Part shown: positions 22,301-36,400 of the stretch, piece after piece
Numbering within the stretch: position 1 is the first letter of the stretch
How the letters are laid out: each line of letters opens with the position of its first letter
NCBI RefSeq assembly: GCF_027579695.1
Contig: NC_083590.1
Span: forward strand, 22,720,110 to 22,784,109
Length of the DNA stretch: 64,000 nt
Reading direction: 5' to 3'
Origin: Neoarius graeffei
Lineage: Eukaryota > Chordata > Actinopteri > Siluriformes > Ariidae
The notes under the pieces: generated by a model
Told to the model about the DNA's origin: nothing
The model's database searches: none
The model's input: the letters and a program-made list of their open reading frames with translations, nothing else
Position numbers and translations under genes: made by a program

Positions 22301-25300
22301 GGCATACACAAATAATGATGGCACAAAATCTGGCCTGCTTGAGTCAAGCGAGAGCTCTCCTACAAACAAAATTGCATGCAAAGCTAAGTTAACATGCTAA
22401 CAATATCCATTACATTGTGTAACTATGACCCAGCTAATCAGACAAACGTTACCAAAGTATTTTGCTACATCAATAAACGAAGACTAGAAAGAATAAAAAA
22501 GAAAGATTTAATAAATAGCCTGATCTTACCTGTGATGAAGTGGGTGCTGCAAACCCGCCATTTTTGATGGCGCTTTCATCCCAGTCTACACGTTTGATGG
22601 CTTGTAGCCATAGACGTCGGCGATTTTTTTGGAATGGGTGAGATCCTGCTGGAATTCTGTACATTTTAACCCCATCACTGCTACGATTCTGACACCCGAC
22701 AACACAACAACTAGGCATTTCTGAGTCTTTTTTGGGTCCAGGCTGCACGCGCAATTTCCGCTTGCGTGTGAATGACGTTTACTGCGAAGGGGTCTATTGT
22801 TTACTTTTTTCTTCTACATACCGTTGCCCTTCGTACCTAATTATTATTATTTCATACTATTTCTTTAACACGTTTCGGGTTTTATTTTATTATTATTGCA
22901 ATGTTATTAGTAGAATGATGGCCGAGTATACGCAGGACGTAATTAGAGAGACTTTTATCTGTTTCTCGTTTCCTCTGCCAGTTTATGGAGTGTTTCATCA
23001 TCGGGAGAGATCTCGTCAGACTGTTACAGAACGTAGCTCGAATCCCTGAGATGGAGCTCCTGTGGAGGGACCTGCTGCACAACCCTCAGAGCCTGAGCCC
23101 ACAGTTTACTGGTGTGTGGTGTTGTAAGACTCTGCTTTTAGTGTTTACCAGTGCCAAAGTTTTATAGATGCCTAATGTTTGGGGTTATTTTGGGTTAAAT
23201 ATTAAGCAGGGATGAGAGTTTTTTCCGCTTTTCGGCGGATTTCCGCTTTTTCTGAGCAAAAATTGATATTATGCCAAATCCGTTGAGATGATACTCAAGC
23301 GTACGACGATGTTACATGTTTACATTTTCACCATCTTTAGTCTCGCTAAGTCTCGCGGTAGAGTACGTGTTATCTACAATGTAATTGGCCAAAACATCGC
23401 TGGCGAGAGCATGATAGCCAATCATAACAGTTCTTACAAGAGTGTGGGAGAGAACAAAAGCCAATCATAACAGTTCTTACAAAAGTACCCGCATCTGTTC
23501 TATTTTATTGAAACTTGCACATGTTCATCGTCGCTACGCTTCAAAAATACGTTTCTCTTTCGTATCGGCTTTTTTACTCAAAATGCCGAATACAATTGAC
23601 AAGTGAGACGAAGCGAAGGTACGTGAAATCAATGCTGGTATAAAAAACAGAGAGGACTGACAAGCTTTTGTCTTTGGCCAAAAAGCTGAAGAAGAAGTCG
23701 AAATGATTAAATGAAAATGAGAAGTGACTGTGAACTATAAATAATTGTACAAAGTGTACATAGGCATTATCCCATAAACTTAGCATTCGTTTGATTTAAT
23801 ACATTGAACATGTATATGATAGTCAGTAAATCTGAATTAATGCTGACAGTTTTGAAAGCTTAAATATTTCAAAAGACTTTTTGAAGAAAACATATGCAAC
23901 TAATGAGGACATAGGGTGACTGACCTTTTCTCCCTAAGAAATTTTATTTAATATATGAACATTTTGGGGCGGCACGGTGGTGTAGTGGTTAGCGCTGTCA
24001 CCTCACAGCAAGAAGGTCTGGGTTCGAGCCCTGTGGCCGGCGAGGGCCTTTCTGTGTGGAGTTTGCATGTTCTCCCCGTGTCCGCGTGGGTTTCCTCCGG
24101 GTGCTCCGGTTTCCCCCACAGTCCAAAGACATGCAGGTTAGGTTAACTGGTGACTCTAAATTGACCGTAGGTGTGAATGTGAGTGTGAATGGTTGTCTGT
24201 GTCTATGTGTCAGCCCTGTGATGACCTGGCGACTTGTCCAGGGTGTACCCCGCCTTTCGCCCGTAGTCAGCTGGGATAGGCTCCAGCTTGCCTGCGACCC
24301 TGTAGAACAGGATAAAGCGGCTACAGATAATGAGATGAGATATGAGAGAAATTATAACCATACCCTTGAATGTAGAATGTGATTTTATTTTGAATTCAAA
24401 CAATACTCCTATTGATTTGAAACATATTTTCATGTAAATATATAAAAAAGACAACAGATTTTTTTATCTACTACAGCTCAGATTGCAGGAAAAGTGGTTT
24501 GTAAGGCCTTATTTTTCAAAATTTTCCTGGGGGGTATCCCTCCCAGACCCCCGGCTTTGGGCGCCATCTTGTTTTCTGCTTTTTTTTGGTGACCACCCAC
24601 TCTCATCCCTGATTAAGCAATGGGTTTAAATGTGATTAAAAATTGAAACAATCCAGATGTAACTGGAAAAGATCACGATTCTTGCACAGAGCATGGATTA
24701 TATTTGTCATGTAATTGATCAGACCATTTTTAGTCTTTTTGTCTGAGATTTCACTGATCTACCCTTTTTAAGTGCACCTGCTTTGAATGAAGCGCTTACT
24801 GCATTAGGGTCTCTGAGATTTGCCAGTTAAAGGGTGTGGGGTTTATTTTATTTATTTTTTTATTTATTTTTTTTATAAATTTGTGTGGGGGTGTGTGTGA
24901 AATGCTTTTTTAGGTCTGTTGCAGCTTCTCACCTCTCGAACATCCCGCAAATTCCTGGCTTGCCGCCTCACTCCTGATATGGAGACCAAGCTACTGTTCA
25001 TGACCTCCAGGGTAAAATCTCTCTCTCTCTCTTGCGCGCGCGCGCACACCCACACAACTGAGACCTACTTTATAGCACAACTAGGTAGCGATACTCATTT
25101 GGACACTAAGCATATGCATGTGGGCGTTTCTAGTAGTTGAAATATTTTATTCTTCTCCAAATTATTTTTTGTTTCTGTTCTTAGCTTATCAGGCTACAGT
25201 TGCACAAGTAGGTCAACATGGAGCTAAGCTTCTTTGTCGCTTGATGTGTCTGTGACTACAGGTTCGATTTGGCCAGCAGAAGCGCTATCAGGACTGGTTT

Positions 25301-27396
25301 CAGAGGCAGTACCTGTCCACAGCTGAGAGTCAGTCACTGCGGTGTGATCTGATCCGCTACATCTGTGGGGTGGTGCATCCTTCCAATGAGGTCCTGAGCT
25401 CGGACATCCTGCCTCGCTGGGCCATCATCGGCTGGCTGCTCACCACCTGCACGGTAAAAACTCGCAGCATGTGTATGAAGGGGTTCAGTCAGTTTGAAGC
25501 GAAGACAGAGTTCAGAAAGTCCAGTCACCGTGTCTTAATGCTAATTACTTTAATCAAGTAGTATTAAGAAGCTTAAAGATGTTTCACCATACAACTGAAG
25601 AGCATCAGCAGTTGTACCAGTGAAACCAGTCCAATCGCATTCACTTCCAACTCCTAGACACATCAGAAAGGCAGAAAATGTTAAGTTTGACTCTGTCATT
25701 GAAATTATTGGAAGTCTATGCACCCTCATCTCATTTTTCTCATTATCTCTAGCCGCTTTATCCTGTTCTACAGGGTCGCAGGCAAGCTGGAGCCTATCCC
25801 AGCTGACTACGGGCGAAAGGCGGGGTACACCCTGGACAAGTCGCCAGGTCATCACAGGGCTGACACATAGACACAGACAACCATTCACACTCACATTCAC
25901 ACCTACGGTCAATTTAGAGTCACCAGTTAACCTAACCTGCATGTCTTTGGACTGTGGGGGAAACCGGAGCACCCGGAGGAAACCCACGCGGACACGGGGA
26001 GAACATGCAAACTCCACACAGAAAGGCCCTCGCCGGCCATGGGGCTCGAACCCAGGACCTTCTTGCTGTGAGGCAACAGCGCTAACCACTACACCACCGT
26101 GCCGCCCCGTCTATGCACCCTTATTTCAAAAAATGCTTTTACTGTCAAATATTTGCTTATTCTAACCTGCGTGCCTCCGTGCAGTCGAACGTCGCTGCTT
26201 CCAACGCCAAACTGGCCCTGTTCTACGACTGGCTCTTCTTCAACCCGGAGAAAGACAGCATCATGAACATCGGTGAGGATTTGATGTTGTCTCCTGATAC
26301 TGCTGTTCCCAGTTCATCCTTAAGATTTACATTGTTTCTCATTTCTTAAAATTTACTCTAAATGCGTGCTTTTTTTTTTTTTTGGCAGAGCCAGCCATCC
26401 TGGTGATGCATCACTCGATGAAGCCGCATCCAGCCATCACTGCTACACTGCTGGATTTCATGTGTCGAGTGAGTGTTGGATCACTGCATTATATTCACCC
26501 TGACAGCACTGTCAGGTTTAAACAAAAGGAATTCTTATTGTGTTAAAGCTGCAGTGTGTTATTCATGATCTTGGGTCTGGACTTGCAGTAATCAGTGATA
26601 TCACGGGGGGGAGAGAACCCATTCACAATACAGACAAGCCATAAATTTGGCTGTATATTTAGATTCTTTATTTCAGGCGCTTGTGTAAGCGTTTCTGGAC
26701 CAGAAATTCCTCCACAGCCAAAACATGGCTCCTTATGACTGCTTCTTCACCTGGAAAGACAACCATTAAACAGAATTGGTGGTATAGACAGAATGATATT
26801 TTTATATTTATTGTATTGCGATGCACAGTGCATATAAATTAATAAAAATCACACACTGCACCTTTAATATTAACCAACTGGCTGTTTGTTTAATCCAGAC
26901 TAAAAAAAACAGCACAAAATAATTTCATTCAATAAATTTATTTCTCCTTTTGTTTTTTGTGTATGTTATCCTAGATAATCCCTCACTTTTTTCCACCACT
27001 GGAGGGCCAAGTACGACAGGGCGTCTTCAACTCGCTTAACTTCATTATGGAGAAGAGAGTTCTGGCGTGAGTAGCTCTCTCTCGCTCACTCGCTCTTTCA
27101 CGCCTTTCCTTATAACTAAACTGTGGTCACAATCAGAAATTGGTTGTTTAATTTTCTGTAACATCAGCTCAAAATCCCCGGCTTATATCAGTCAGCTTGT
27201 TCTAATATATAACCTTTTTTTAATAATAGCAGACACGTAATCTAAATCTAATGGATTAAAAATGTTATTTAACAAAGACGTATGATGACGTTTTGCATAA
27301 AGGGAGGTTTCTATCACAATTCTGGAAGGAGTCTCCAGTGCCAGCTAACTAAGTTTTCCGCCACAGGAAAGTCTCCAGCACGTAGAACTTTGTGTT

Positions 27397-27473
<77 letters not shown>

Positions 27474-30400
27474 TGCTTCTACCCAAATTTGCATAATTTC
27501 TATTAATAAAGAAGATATGGAGTAATCAATCCCTAACGAGCAGTTTCCACACAAATCGCTTCTTTACTGATTTTTATTCTTTCTAGCTTGAAGGTAGGGG
27601 GACCTAGGGTGCATATAACTTCTACCCAGACTTGCTTCATTACAATTATTAATAAAGTTATGGACTAATTAAGCCTTAACAAGCAGTTCAACAAAAATCG
27701 CTTTTTCTTGGTCAGTTCCTTGCCATTTTGGATTCTTTCTGGCAGATAGGTCGGTATTCCTAGGGTGGATATAGCTAGGAATTTTATTTATATATACACT
27801 AGCGTTCAAAAGTTTGGGGTCGCTTTGAAATGTCCTTATTTTTGAAAGAAAAGCTCTGTTCTTTTCAATGAAGATCACTTTAAACTAATCAGAAATCCAC
27901 TCTATACATTGCTAATGTGGTAAATGACTATTCTAGCTGCAAATGTGTGGTTTTTGGTGCAATATCTCCATAGGTGTATAGAGGCCCATTTCCAGCAACT
28001 CTCACTCCAGTGTTCTAATGGTACAATGTGTTTGCTCATTGCCTCAGAAGGCTAATGGATGATTAGAAAACCCTTGTACAATCATGTTAGCACAGCTGAA
28101 AACAGTTGAGCTCTTTAGAGAAGCTATAAAACTGACCTTCCTTTGAGCAGATTGAGTTTCTGGAGCATCACATTTGTGGGGTCGATTAAATGCTCAAAAT
28201 GGCCAGAAAACTGTCTTGACTATATTTTCTATTCATTTTACAACTTATGGTGGTAAATAAAAGTGTGACTTTTCATGGAAAACACAAAATTGTCTGGGTG
28301 ACCCCAAACTTTTGAACGTGTGTGTGTGTGTGCGCGTGTATAAAACCTTGTATATAGCTTGCAACATTTATTGCACACTTTAGATTGTTCCTTCTGGACA
28401 AGACAGGGCCGGAGTGAGCTATACCGTCATTGACGGTCTCGTTAACTTGTTGAAAAGGAAATTAGAGCGTGAAGGTCATAAGGAAGCAACCTGCTTTAAC
28501 ACAAGTGATAACAGGAACTCACTTATTCTGTGGACGTTCCACAATCTTAAATGTAACTATAAACTAATAAAAAAGCATGTCGTTCTTTCATAAGGTGTAT
28601 GTTTTATTCCTGGTGAATTGCTGTGGTGCAAGAGGAAACAATACACGAGTTATAGTTAAATAATAATAATAATAATTAAAGCCGCAAGCGGCCTTGACGG
28701 GCCCTCGCGCCAGCGGCCAAGGGGGGCGGGGGCATGCGTCCCCGCGAAAAACCTTCCACAGCTTCTTCGGCAAGAGACATTACTCCCACAATGGCGACAA
28801 AGCACAGAATTGGACACATGGCAACAATAGGGTCTCGCACTGGATGGTGCTCGGGGCCTAATAATAATAATAATAATCCTTCAAAAACAATAGGGTCTCG
28901 CACTGAACGGTGCTCGGGCCCTAATAATAATAATAATAATAACTAGAAACTATATGCCAAGCAGGCACGTTAATGCGAGAGGCAAAAATCACAACACGTT
29001 AGGGGGCGCTACAGAGGCCCTGAGGCCCGCCTGGATCTGGGCTTCTGGTTCTCAGTAGCGGTGGCAGTCTAAGAAAAAGGAGCCAAATTTCGTGCGTTGT
29101 CGACCATGGCAAGCGCCCCAATACGGGTCTTGTAAAGAGTTTGCTTGCCAAGTTTGACAAATCAGAAGCTGCAATATCATTTCTGCCATAACCAGCACCC
29201 CCAGGGGCGAAAGTGCACAAAATTTGGCGTACATGTCAGGTGAGCTATGAAGAGTTTGCGAATGAAGTTTGATGACAATTGAGTAAATAGAAGATGAGAT
29301 ATAGATTTTTGAAGAATAAATTTTTTGGTTTTTCCCATGTCAGTAGGTGGCGCTATGCTGTACATGAGCGATTATGAGTAGGAAAAATAAGTGTCTACAA
29401 CAGCAACGAACTATCACAAGGTAGTGGTGTGAAGGAAAAGCATTATGGAATTATTTACCAAAAACCCGTTTTGGAGCAAGTGCGTCGGCCAAAAACAGCG
29501 CCCCCCATGGACGAAAATTCCCAAAATGTGGTATACATGACATGGGAGGTAGTAAGAGGGTGGCCGTGAAGTTTGACCAAATTTGAGGAAAGATTGTATT
29601 TTTTGCCCAAAAATAGCGCCCCCAGTGGCGAAATATCACAGAAATTGGGTAACATGTCAGAAGCCCAATGAGTGATTTGCGTGTGAAGTATGAGCAGTTT
29701 TGAGCAATTAGAAGATTTGTTATGAATTTTTAAGCATGTAAAATTGTGCATTGAAAATTGATTGACGTATAACTTCTGAACGGTTCATCCTACGTGAAAC
29801 GTATTTAGTAACTTTTGTCAGCCATGTCTGTAGATGATGTGTATCAATTTTGGTGACATTCCTATGAACGGTCTAGGAGGAGTTGCGCCGTCTTCGTGGC
29901 CATGCATTTCGCACAAAAGTGAAATTACCTCACTTCCTGTTGGGCGTGGCTAATGCATTGGCATTACATTTTTGTCCGGCTTAGTGAGATACATATGCGT
30001 ACCAAATGGCATGCCACTACTACAAACTACATGGCAACCAGGCACCTTAATGCGGGAGGCCAAAATCACAACGACTTAGAAGGCGCTATAGAGGCCCTGA
30101 GCCCCGGCCAAGTTTGGGCTTTTGGTTCTGAGTAGCGGTGGCAATTCTTGGAACTGGTGCCAAATTTCGTGCGTTTTCGCCCATGGCAAGCGCCCCGAAA
30201 ATGGCCCAACAGCGGAGAAAAATAAAGAAGAAGAGGGAAGAAGAAGAAGAAGAAGAATAGTGAACTCTTACAAGATCAATAGGGCCTTCGCCCATTCGGG
30301 CTCGGGCCCTAATAAATTATAATTTGTACCTGAAAACACAGCCTGTTTGTTTGATTCTATATTTATACTTTGTGCTAACTCTCTACATCTCACCCCTTTG

Positions 30401-33400
30401 TGCAGACACTTGGCTCCACTGTTCGACAACCCCAAACTAGACCGGGAGCTGCGCTCCATGCTGAGAGAACGATTCCCTGAGTTCTGTAACTCACCCTCTC
30501 CTCCGACAGAAGGTCCGAATCCGAAAAACTGCCATCTCGGTCTCTAGTGCATTTTAACCGTCTCACTTTCTTCTGTCTAGAAGTGCGTTATAACCATTTA
30601 TCTTTCTGTTCTACAGTGAAAATGGAAGAGTCTGTTCCCTTAGAGATGGACAATCACGTGCTGGATAAGGAGGACGGTTGCTATGACAACACAGACGCAA
30701 CATTTAGTGACGATGAGGAAGAGTTGAACAATAAGGGTGAGCGATGGGTGTCCAGCAGCTAAGGGTCGAGAAATCAGTACTTGGATCAGGGCTTTCCACT
30801 AAGGCTCATACTAGCCAGCCATGACAAATAAGTAGCCAGCCGGGGGGGGAGTAAACACAAAATAAACTCCTGTGCGCGCAGTTCCCAGGATTAAATGTAT
30901 TTTCCACAGACCATTTATTTATTCACTTTACTCAAATACAAAGTAAAATGGCAGTAAATCTTCTTTCTTTTCTTGCGTATTGCATCATGAGGCGTTCCTG
31001 GCTTGTAAATCTCTTATTTTCGGTGCATGACACATTCACGCAGCTGAGCATGCTATGAATTAACAACGACAACGGTCTGCAGTGGGGCTACACAATTACA
31101 CACTCAGCGAACATTTCTCCATTTGTGTATGAAAATACACTCCAACCACTCAGTTTGGTTTCATTTACAACCAACAGTGTCTTTTGATGCCAGCACGTAA
31201 TTGAACGAGAGAAGACTGGTTTACCGGAGACAAAATAAGCGTCATCTCTGCTTCTGTTCCCTCCCTGACACAATACTGCCTCCGCCGAGTGCGCGCGCAC
31301 ACACCGCATGTCGGGGCCGCGGATGAGTTACTCTCCCTTGATCAACGAAGTCTGTGGGGAATTTGTGGTTATCGGTACAAACAGCGCGAATCACAACTTA
31401 AATGAGTGCGGTTCAGTTTGACGTTATTGTCAGTCCGTTAGATAAACATTTAATTTTATTAAAATCGAAAATTAATATTCAGAGCCTGTGGGCTACAAAA
31501 ATAAGTCATTAAAGTAGCCGGCTGGACTTAATTATGTAGTCGGCTGTATGGCTGGCAGCTGGCGCTTGTGGAAAGCCCTGTTAGATGCTGTACACTTAAG
31601 GCCAATTTATGCTGACAACCCAGTCCTCGCAGATAGCGTCGCAGACAGTGTCTGCGTAGCCCCCCCACCTTCGCAGACGCTCTGCGCGCACCTCCCAAAA
31701 ATTGTGACCACCGCAGAAGCCTCGCAGACAGCGTCGCAGACAAGAGGGCTCTGATTGGTCCACTCTACATCCGCTGTACACGCACTTCCGCTTCCCTACT
31801 TTCCCGGTTTGGTTTGTTTTCACGACCGCCATTTTTAAAAACACGAGTGAAGATGGAGCAGCACGAAGAGCGGTTGATCGAGGAAGTGAGGAAGTACGTA
31901 CATCTATACGACTCCAGTTCTAGTCATTATAAGTAACCAGAGGATAAACACTCCACTAACCACACCCACCAACTACTCCTAGCGACTTCGCGCCCCCTTG
32001 CGTTGTGGCAGTGAATAACATCGCGCATGCCTATACTCCCCGCTCAATGATGAATTACAACTGTCTGCGAAAAGCTGTCTGCGAAAGCCTTGTCGCACGA
32101 GCATGCAGAGGCCCTTAGACTTTAGGAACTCGATTTTACTGCAGATTTTCTCTCCTCAGGTAAGAAACGCGAATTCAGGTTTCAGCACATTAAGGAGACG
32201 TACATAGAGGAGCCGGCGGACATCACGCCTTACGTGGACCAGCTGGATGAGACCCTGAAGGAGAAAGTGTTACAGTTACAGAAAGGGAGGTGAGACAGCA
32301 ACCATGTTTTCTTGACTATAAGATGTCTTTGGGTGGCGATGTAGTGTGTACAGAGGTGCCAATGGTTTAGCTTCACCTTAAAAAAATAAATACACTTGTT
32401 TCTTCATATACAGAATCAGCCAGATCAAACGGAAATAAAATTCACTGGGTGGAAAGGACAGGGTTAGTAAAAAAAAAAAAAAACCCACATCAGCAGTTAT
32501 TCTCGCTTTGTGTTAAGTTTATCTAGATGACCTTTGACCTGTCAATATGCCAGCCTTAGACTTAAAACAAGAGTTCGGATTGTGTGTTTCTATATCAGTA
32601 AACAAATCGTTTAATCTTAAAAGTGCAGAGTAAAATATGCTCTGCCTCAACATTTATTTAAAAAAAAAATTAACGTCTGGTCTCTTTCCAGTCTTCAGCC
32701 TTTGCCTACTGTAGACTTGGATTCCTGTCGATGTGGTCTTCTGCTGTTCTAGCCTGTCCATCTCAGGGTTTTTATCGTATTCAGAGATGTTTTTCTGCTC
32801 ACCACCGTTGTAAAGAGTGGTTATTTGAGTTACTCTAGCCTTTCTGTCCGCTACACCCAGGGCTGAGTATTCTCCTCAGGCCGCTCCGATCACCAAGGCC
32901 ATTTAATAGAAATATGAAATCTAGAGCCTAGGTCACAACCGGACGTACGATTTTTTTTGGCCGTGCAATTTTTGGTGTTTCCCAAATCGCTGCGTTTTTT
33001 TTTTTTTTGTTCATGGAGAAAGACGCACGTTGGCCGTAAGTTTGTCTTGCAACCTGAAAAAAAAACGTAAGCGCCCGTAGAGTTTGTTTGACATGACAAA
33101 GAACCTCTGCGGCCGGTCTACGGCTCGAAAATCAGCACGTCACACACGCGCCCTTCGTGCATTTCTTGCGTTTTTTTGCACGTAGACCGGCCGTAGGAGC
33201 ACGTACGGCCGGTTGTGACCGAGGCTTAATATATGTGACGAGTTTGTGCATTTCAGTGACTTATTGATAAAGTAAATTTCTTGATGGTTCTTTCTGCAAT
33301 AAAAACCTTCCTCTGTACAGTACCTCTGACTCAGACCAATCCGTGCAGTGTCAAATGTCCAATTAAATGAGCTGGATAATCTGTTTATCTGTAAAAGAGG

Positions 33401-36400
33401 AGAATAATCAGAACAGACAGGATTTAAGAGGGTACGTTTTCTAGCCTGGAAAATACAGCATGATTCGTGGTGAGCAGTTTGACGAAATGTTCCTTTGAGA
33501 TCTCACAGTGACGCATGTGTCGTTCTGCCGCAGTGACACAGAGGCGCAGTGTGAAGTCATGCAGGAAATAGTAGACCTGATTCTCGAGGTGAGTTTTGAT
33601 CAGCAGGTTGAAGGATTTTCTGTTTGCACTTGATGTAACTCGTGACTTGGAGCTCTATCGCTATTTATTTCTTTACCTTTTAGGAGGACTTTGACTCGGA
33701 GCAAATGTCCACTCTGGCTTCCTGTCTCGCTGAGCTGTTCAAAAGCCATTTTAGAGGGGATGTGCTGCCTGAGGAAATCACTGAGGAGTAGGTCTCTCTT
33801 TCTCTCACTCTTTCTTGCTCTCTCTCTCTCTCTCTCTCTCTCATTTTGCAAAAATTAACCTTCTGGACATAGTCCTTGCTGCAGAACCAAAAGTCCAAGG
33901 TGGGAGCTGGATCTCGTCCATCGCCTATTAGACTGGTACCAAAATTCAAAAAAGTGCTTATTTAAAGAGTTAAAGGCATTTTTGAGACAAAGTCGGCAAA
34001 CAGTCTTATTTTGTCAATTTGGGTGTGCCGAATTCAAATCTGCAATATGCCGAGCTCTATCTGACCTCTGTTGACCTCTAGAGGTCATTGAACTTTGGGC
34101 CTGTAAACGTCTCAGCTGAACCCAGTTTCTCAGCTTTCTAAGGAATGAAATGTACTAAAATGATTAATGAAGTTAGCAAATGGCCTTGTTTGTTAAATGT
34201 TTAGGTGCTGAACTCATTTTTCATTTGTAAAACGACATATGACCTCTGATAACCTCAAGGTCATTAAACTTGGCCTATAGGCCTATGCATTTAACGGCAT
34301 TTTTAAACTGACTTTACTCCCCCAAAAAGAATATGAACAGACAAAAAACAAATAGAAAGGAACAAATACAACATTACATGCCAGTCCATGTACATGTGAC
34401 TTACTTTTCACAATGAGAATGCCTCGGCGATCACCTTACATAACATTGCATTACATTTAGCGGTTATTGTTTATACAAAGCTACTGAAAAAAGGACAGAT
34501 TCAGCAGCATACAAAATGTGGGGGCATACAGGGTATACAGGTTAATCAGGGTTAGTATATATGAGAGTTTTTTTCTTTGTTGTTTGTTTTTTGTAAAGGC
34601 TTTACCCCGTTTAAAACAAAACAAAAAATATATTCTTTTTGGGGGAGTAAAGTCAGTTTAAAAATGCCGTTAAATGCATAGGCCTATAGGCCAAGTTTAA
34701 TGACCTTGAGGTTATCAGAGGTCATATGTCGTTTTACAAATGAAAAATGAATTCAGCACCCAAACATTTAACAAACAAGGCCATTTGCTAACTTCATTAA
34801 TCATTTTAGTACATTTCATTCCTTAGAAAGCTGAGAAACTGGGTTCAGCTGAGACGTTTACAGGCCCAAAGTTCAATGACCTCTAGAGGTCAACAGAGGT
34901 CAGATAGAGCTCGGCATATTGCAGATTTGAATTCGGCACACCCAAATTGACAAAATAAGACTGTTTGCCGACTTTGTCTCAAAAATGCCTTTGGGTGTCA
35001 CAATTCTGGATTTTGGTACCAGTCTATAAGTTTAACCCGCACGATGCACAGCACTCTTAACGCACTTATCCAGCCGAAGTTTTGTCTCGACTCCGCCCCG
35101 GGTAGGAGGAGTTGCATCTCCATGGACCTCCACGCCATGGACTTTTTGTTCTGCACCAAGAAGTACTTCACTTTTTTTTCTTCTTCTTATCGACCACCAG
35201 TTCAGTATCAAAGGTTGGCAATGGATAGTTTTTGGTACTTGCTTAAAATCAGTTCCTCCAGAATATTCAGGGCGGAGCTTGCAGTACTGTTCATAGATGA
35301 CTTGCAACCACGTGATCAAAATGTTCTACGTCATGAGCGTCCGCCATGATGGTGGATATACAGAGCAACTAGGACGACAGCCACTGAAAGCGTGTCTGTA
35401 AACAATGCTGAATTTTCTCATTATTACCACGATTTGAACGGTTGAGCGAAGATTTGATTCAAAGAGAAGATAGATATGTGTGGGGTTTGACCCATATTTA
35501 AAAAAAGTCTGAAGATGAACCGCTTCTACTGACCATTGAGTACCCAGATATCGTGTTCTGTCTGGTTTGGCTGCCGAAGAATCAAATCCGGCCTTGGAAC
35601 GAAACACAGCCCATGTTCTGATTGGGTGCCCGGTCTGGATTGTTTCTATCGTATAATTTTGCTGGTGCTCCTAGAAGCGAAATGGTAATACACGTGTTAA
35701 AATTATAACAACGACCGAGTGAACCACGACAAGAGAACGCTCATTTTATAGCAAAATTCTAGCAACACGAAATAAAATTCTTCCATGATATTATTGAGAG
35801 CTTTTGAATCTCACCTGAGATAAAATTATTACTGCGAATACAAGCTGTTTTGGTTTTAGCATCTGTTAGATCAGCCCTGCCCGTCTCCTCTCCGTACTAG
35901 GCCTCAGAGTTTCCTCGCCCTCTTTCCGAATCACGGACGGAATTCTAAAAAACCGGAACGTGCCACGGTCACGAGTACTGTTGTGACCACAACCACATAC
36001 AGCACAAAGATATAGCAGAGCTAAAAGAACACCTAGAGCAGTGGAAAAACAGAGCTGCGCATGCGTGACTCTTTTGTATGGAATGTCGCTTGACTCCGCG
36101 TTTGTATATCCACCAACATGGCCGACATCTGGATTTCTATTTTGCTTTGACGTCACTTGCAAGTCAAGGTAATCCTGAGTCATTATGTAGACCGGAGGGG
36201 TTTTGAATTCTCCGGTATTAACCAGCGTTCCCTGGAAGCCCCGCCCCCATCTCGCGTAATTGTTTGACATTGAGGTCGTCTTTGATGAATAGTTAAAGGA
36301 CAGTAAATTTAGCGCAGCTCAGATAAGCCAGTTGACCAAACAGCCTTTCATACAAAGGAACATTGTGACAAAAGTGAAGTAGTTGCTTTTTAAAGCGAGA

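Larger units (their letters stand above)
21629..22794. mobile_element. ISL2EU-like DNA transposon, internally deleted
   Basis: Ends gaccccttcgca and tgcgaaggggtc are perfect inverted repeats, flanked by TA at 21627-21628 and 22795-22796. Two divergent coding remnants point inward: a YqaJ-associated-type fragment on plus and a THAP domain on minus. That gene pair is the signature of ISL2EU elements as I know them. At 1.17 kb the copy lacks most of both genes. Confidence 0.75.

Noticed and set aside
25550..26089. Frames of about 180 codons on both strands in intron 10
   Set aside because: They are the two strands of a full-length SINE plus flank; the same peptides appear at every other SINE copy here.
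27345..27554. Frames of repeated Ile-Tyr
   Set aside because: Translation of a (TA)n microsatellite.
35044..35349. Overlapping frames of 95-101 codons in intron 18
   Set aside because: No domain, shadow of each other on both strands, and next to transposon ends.
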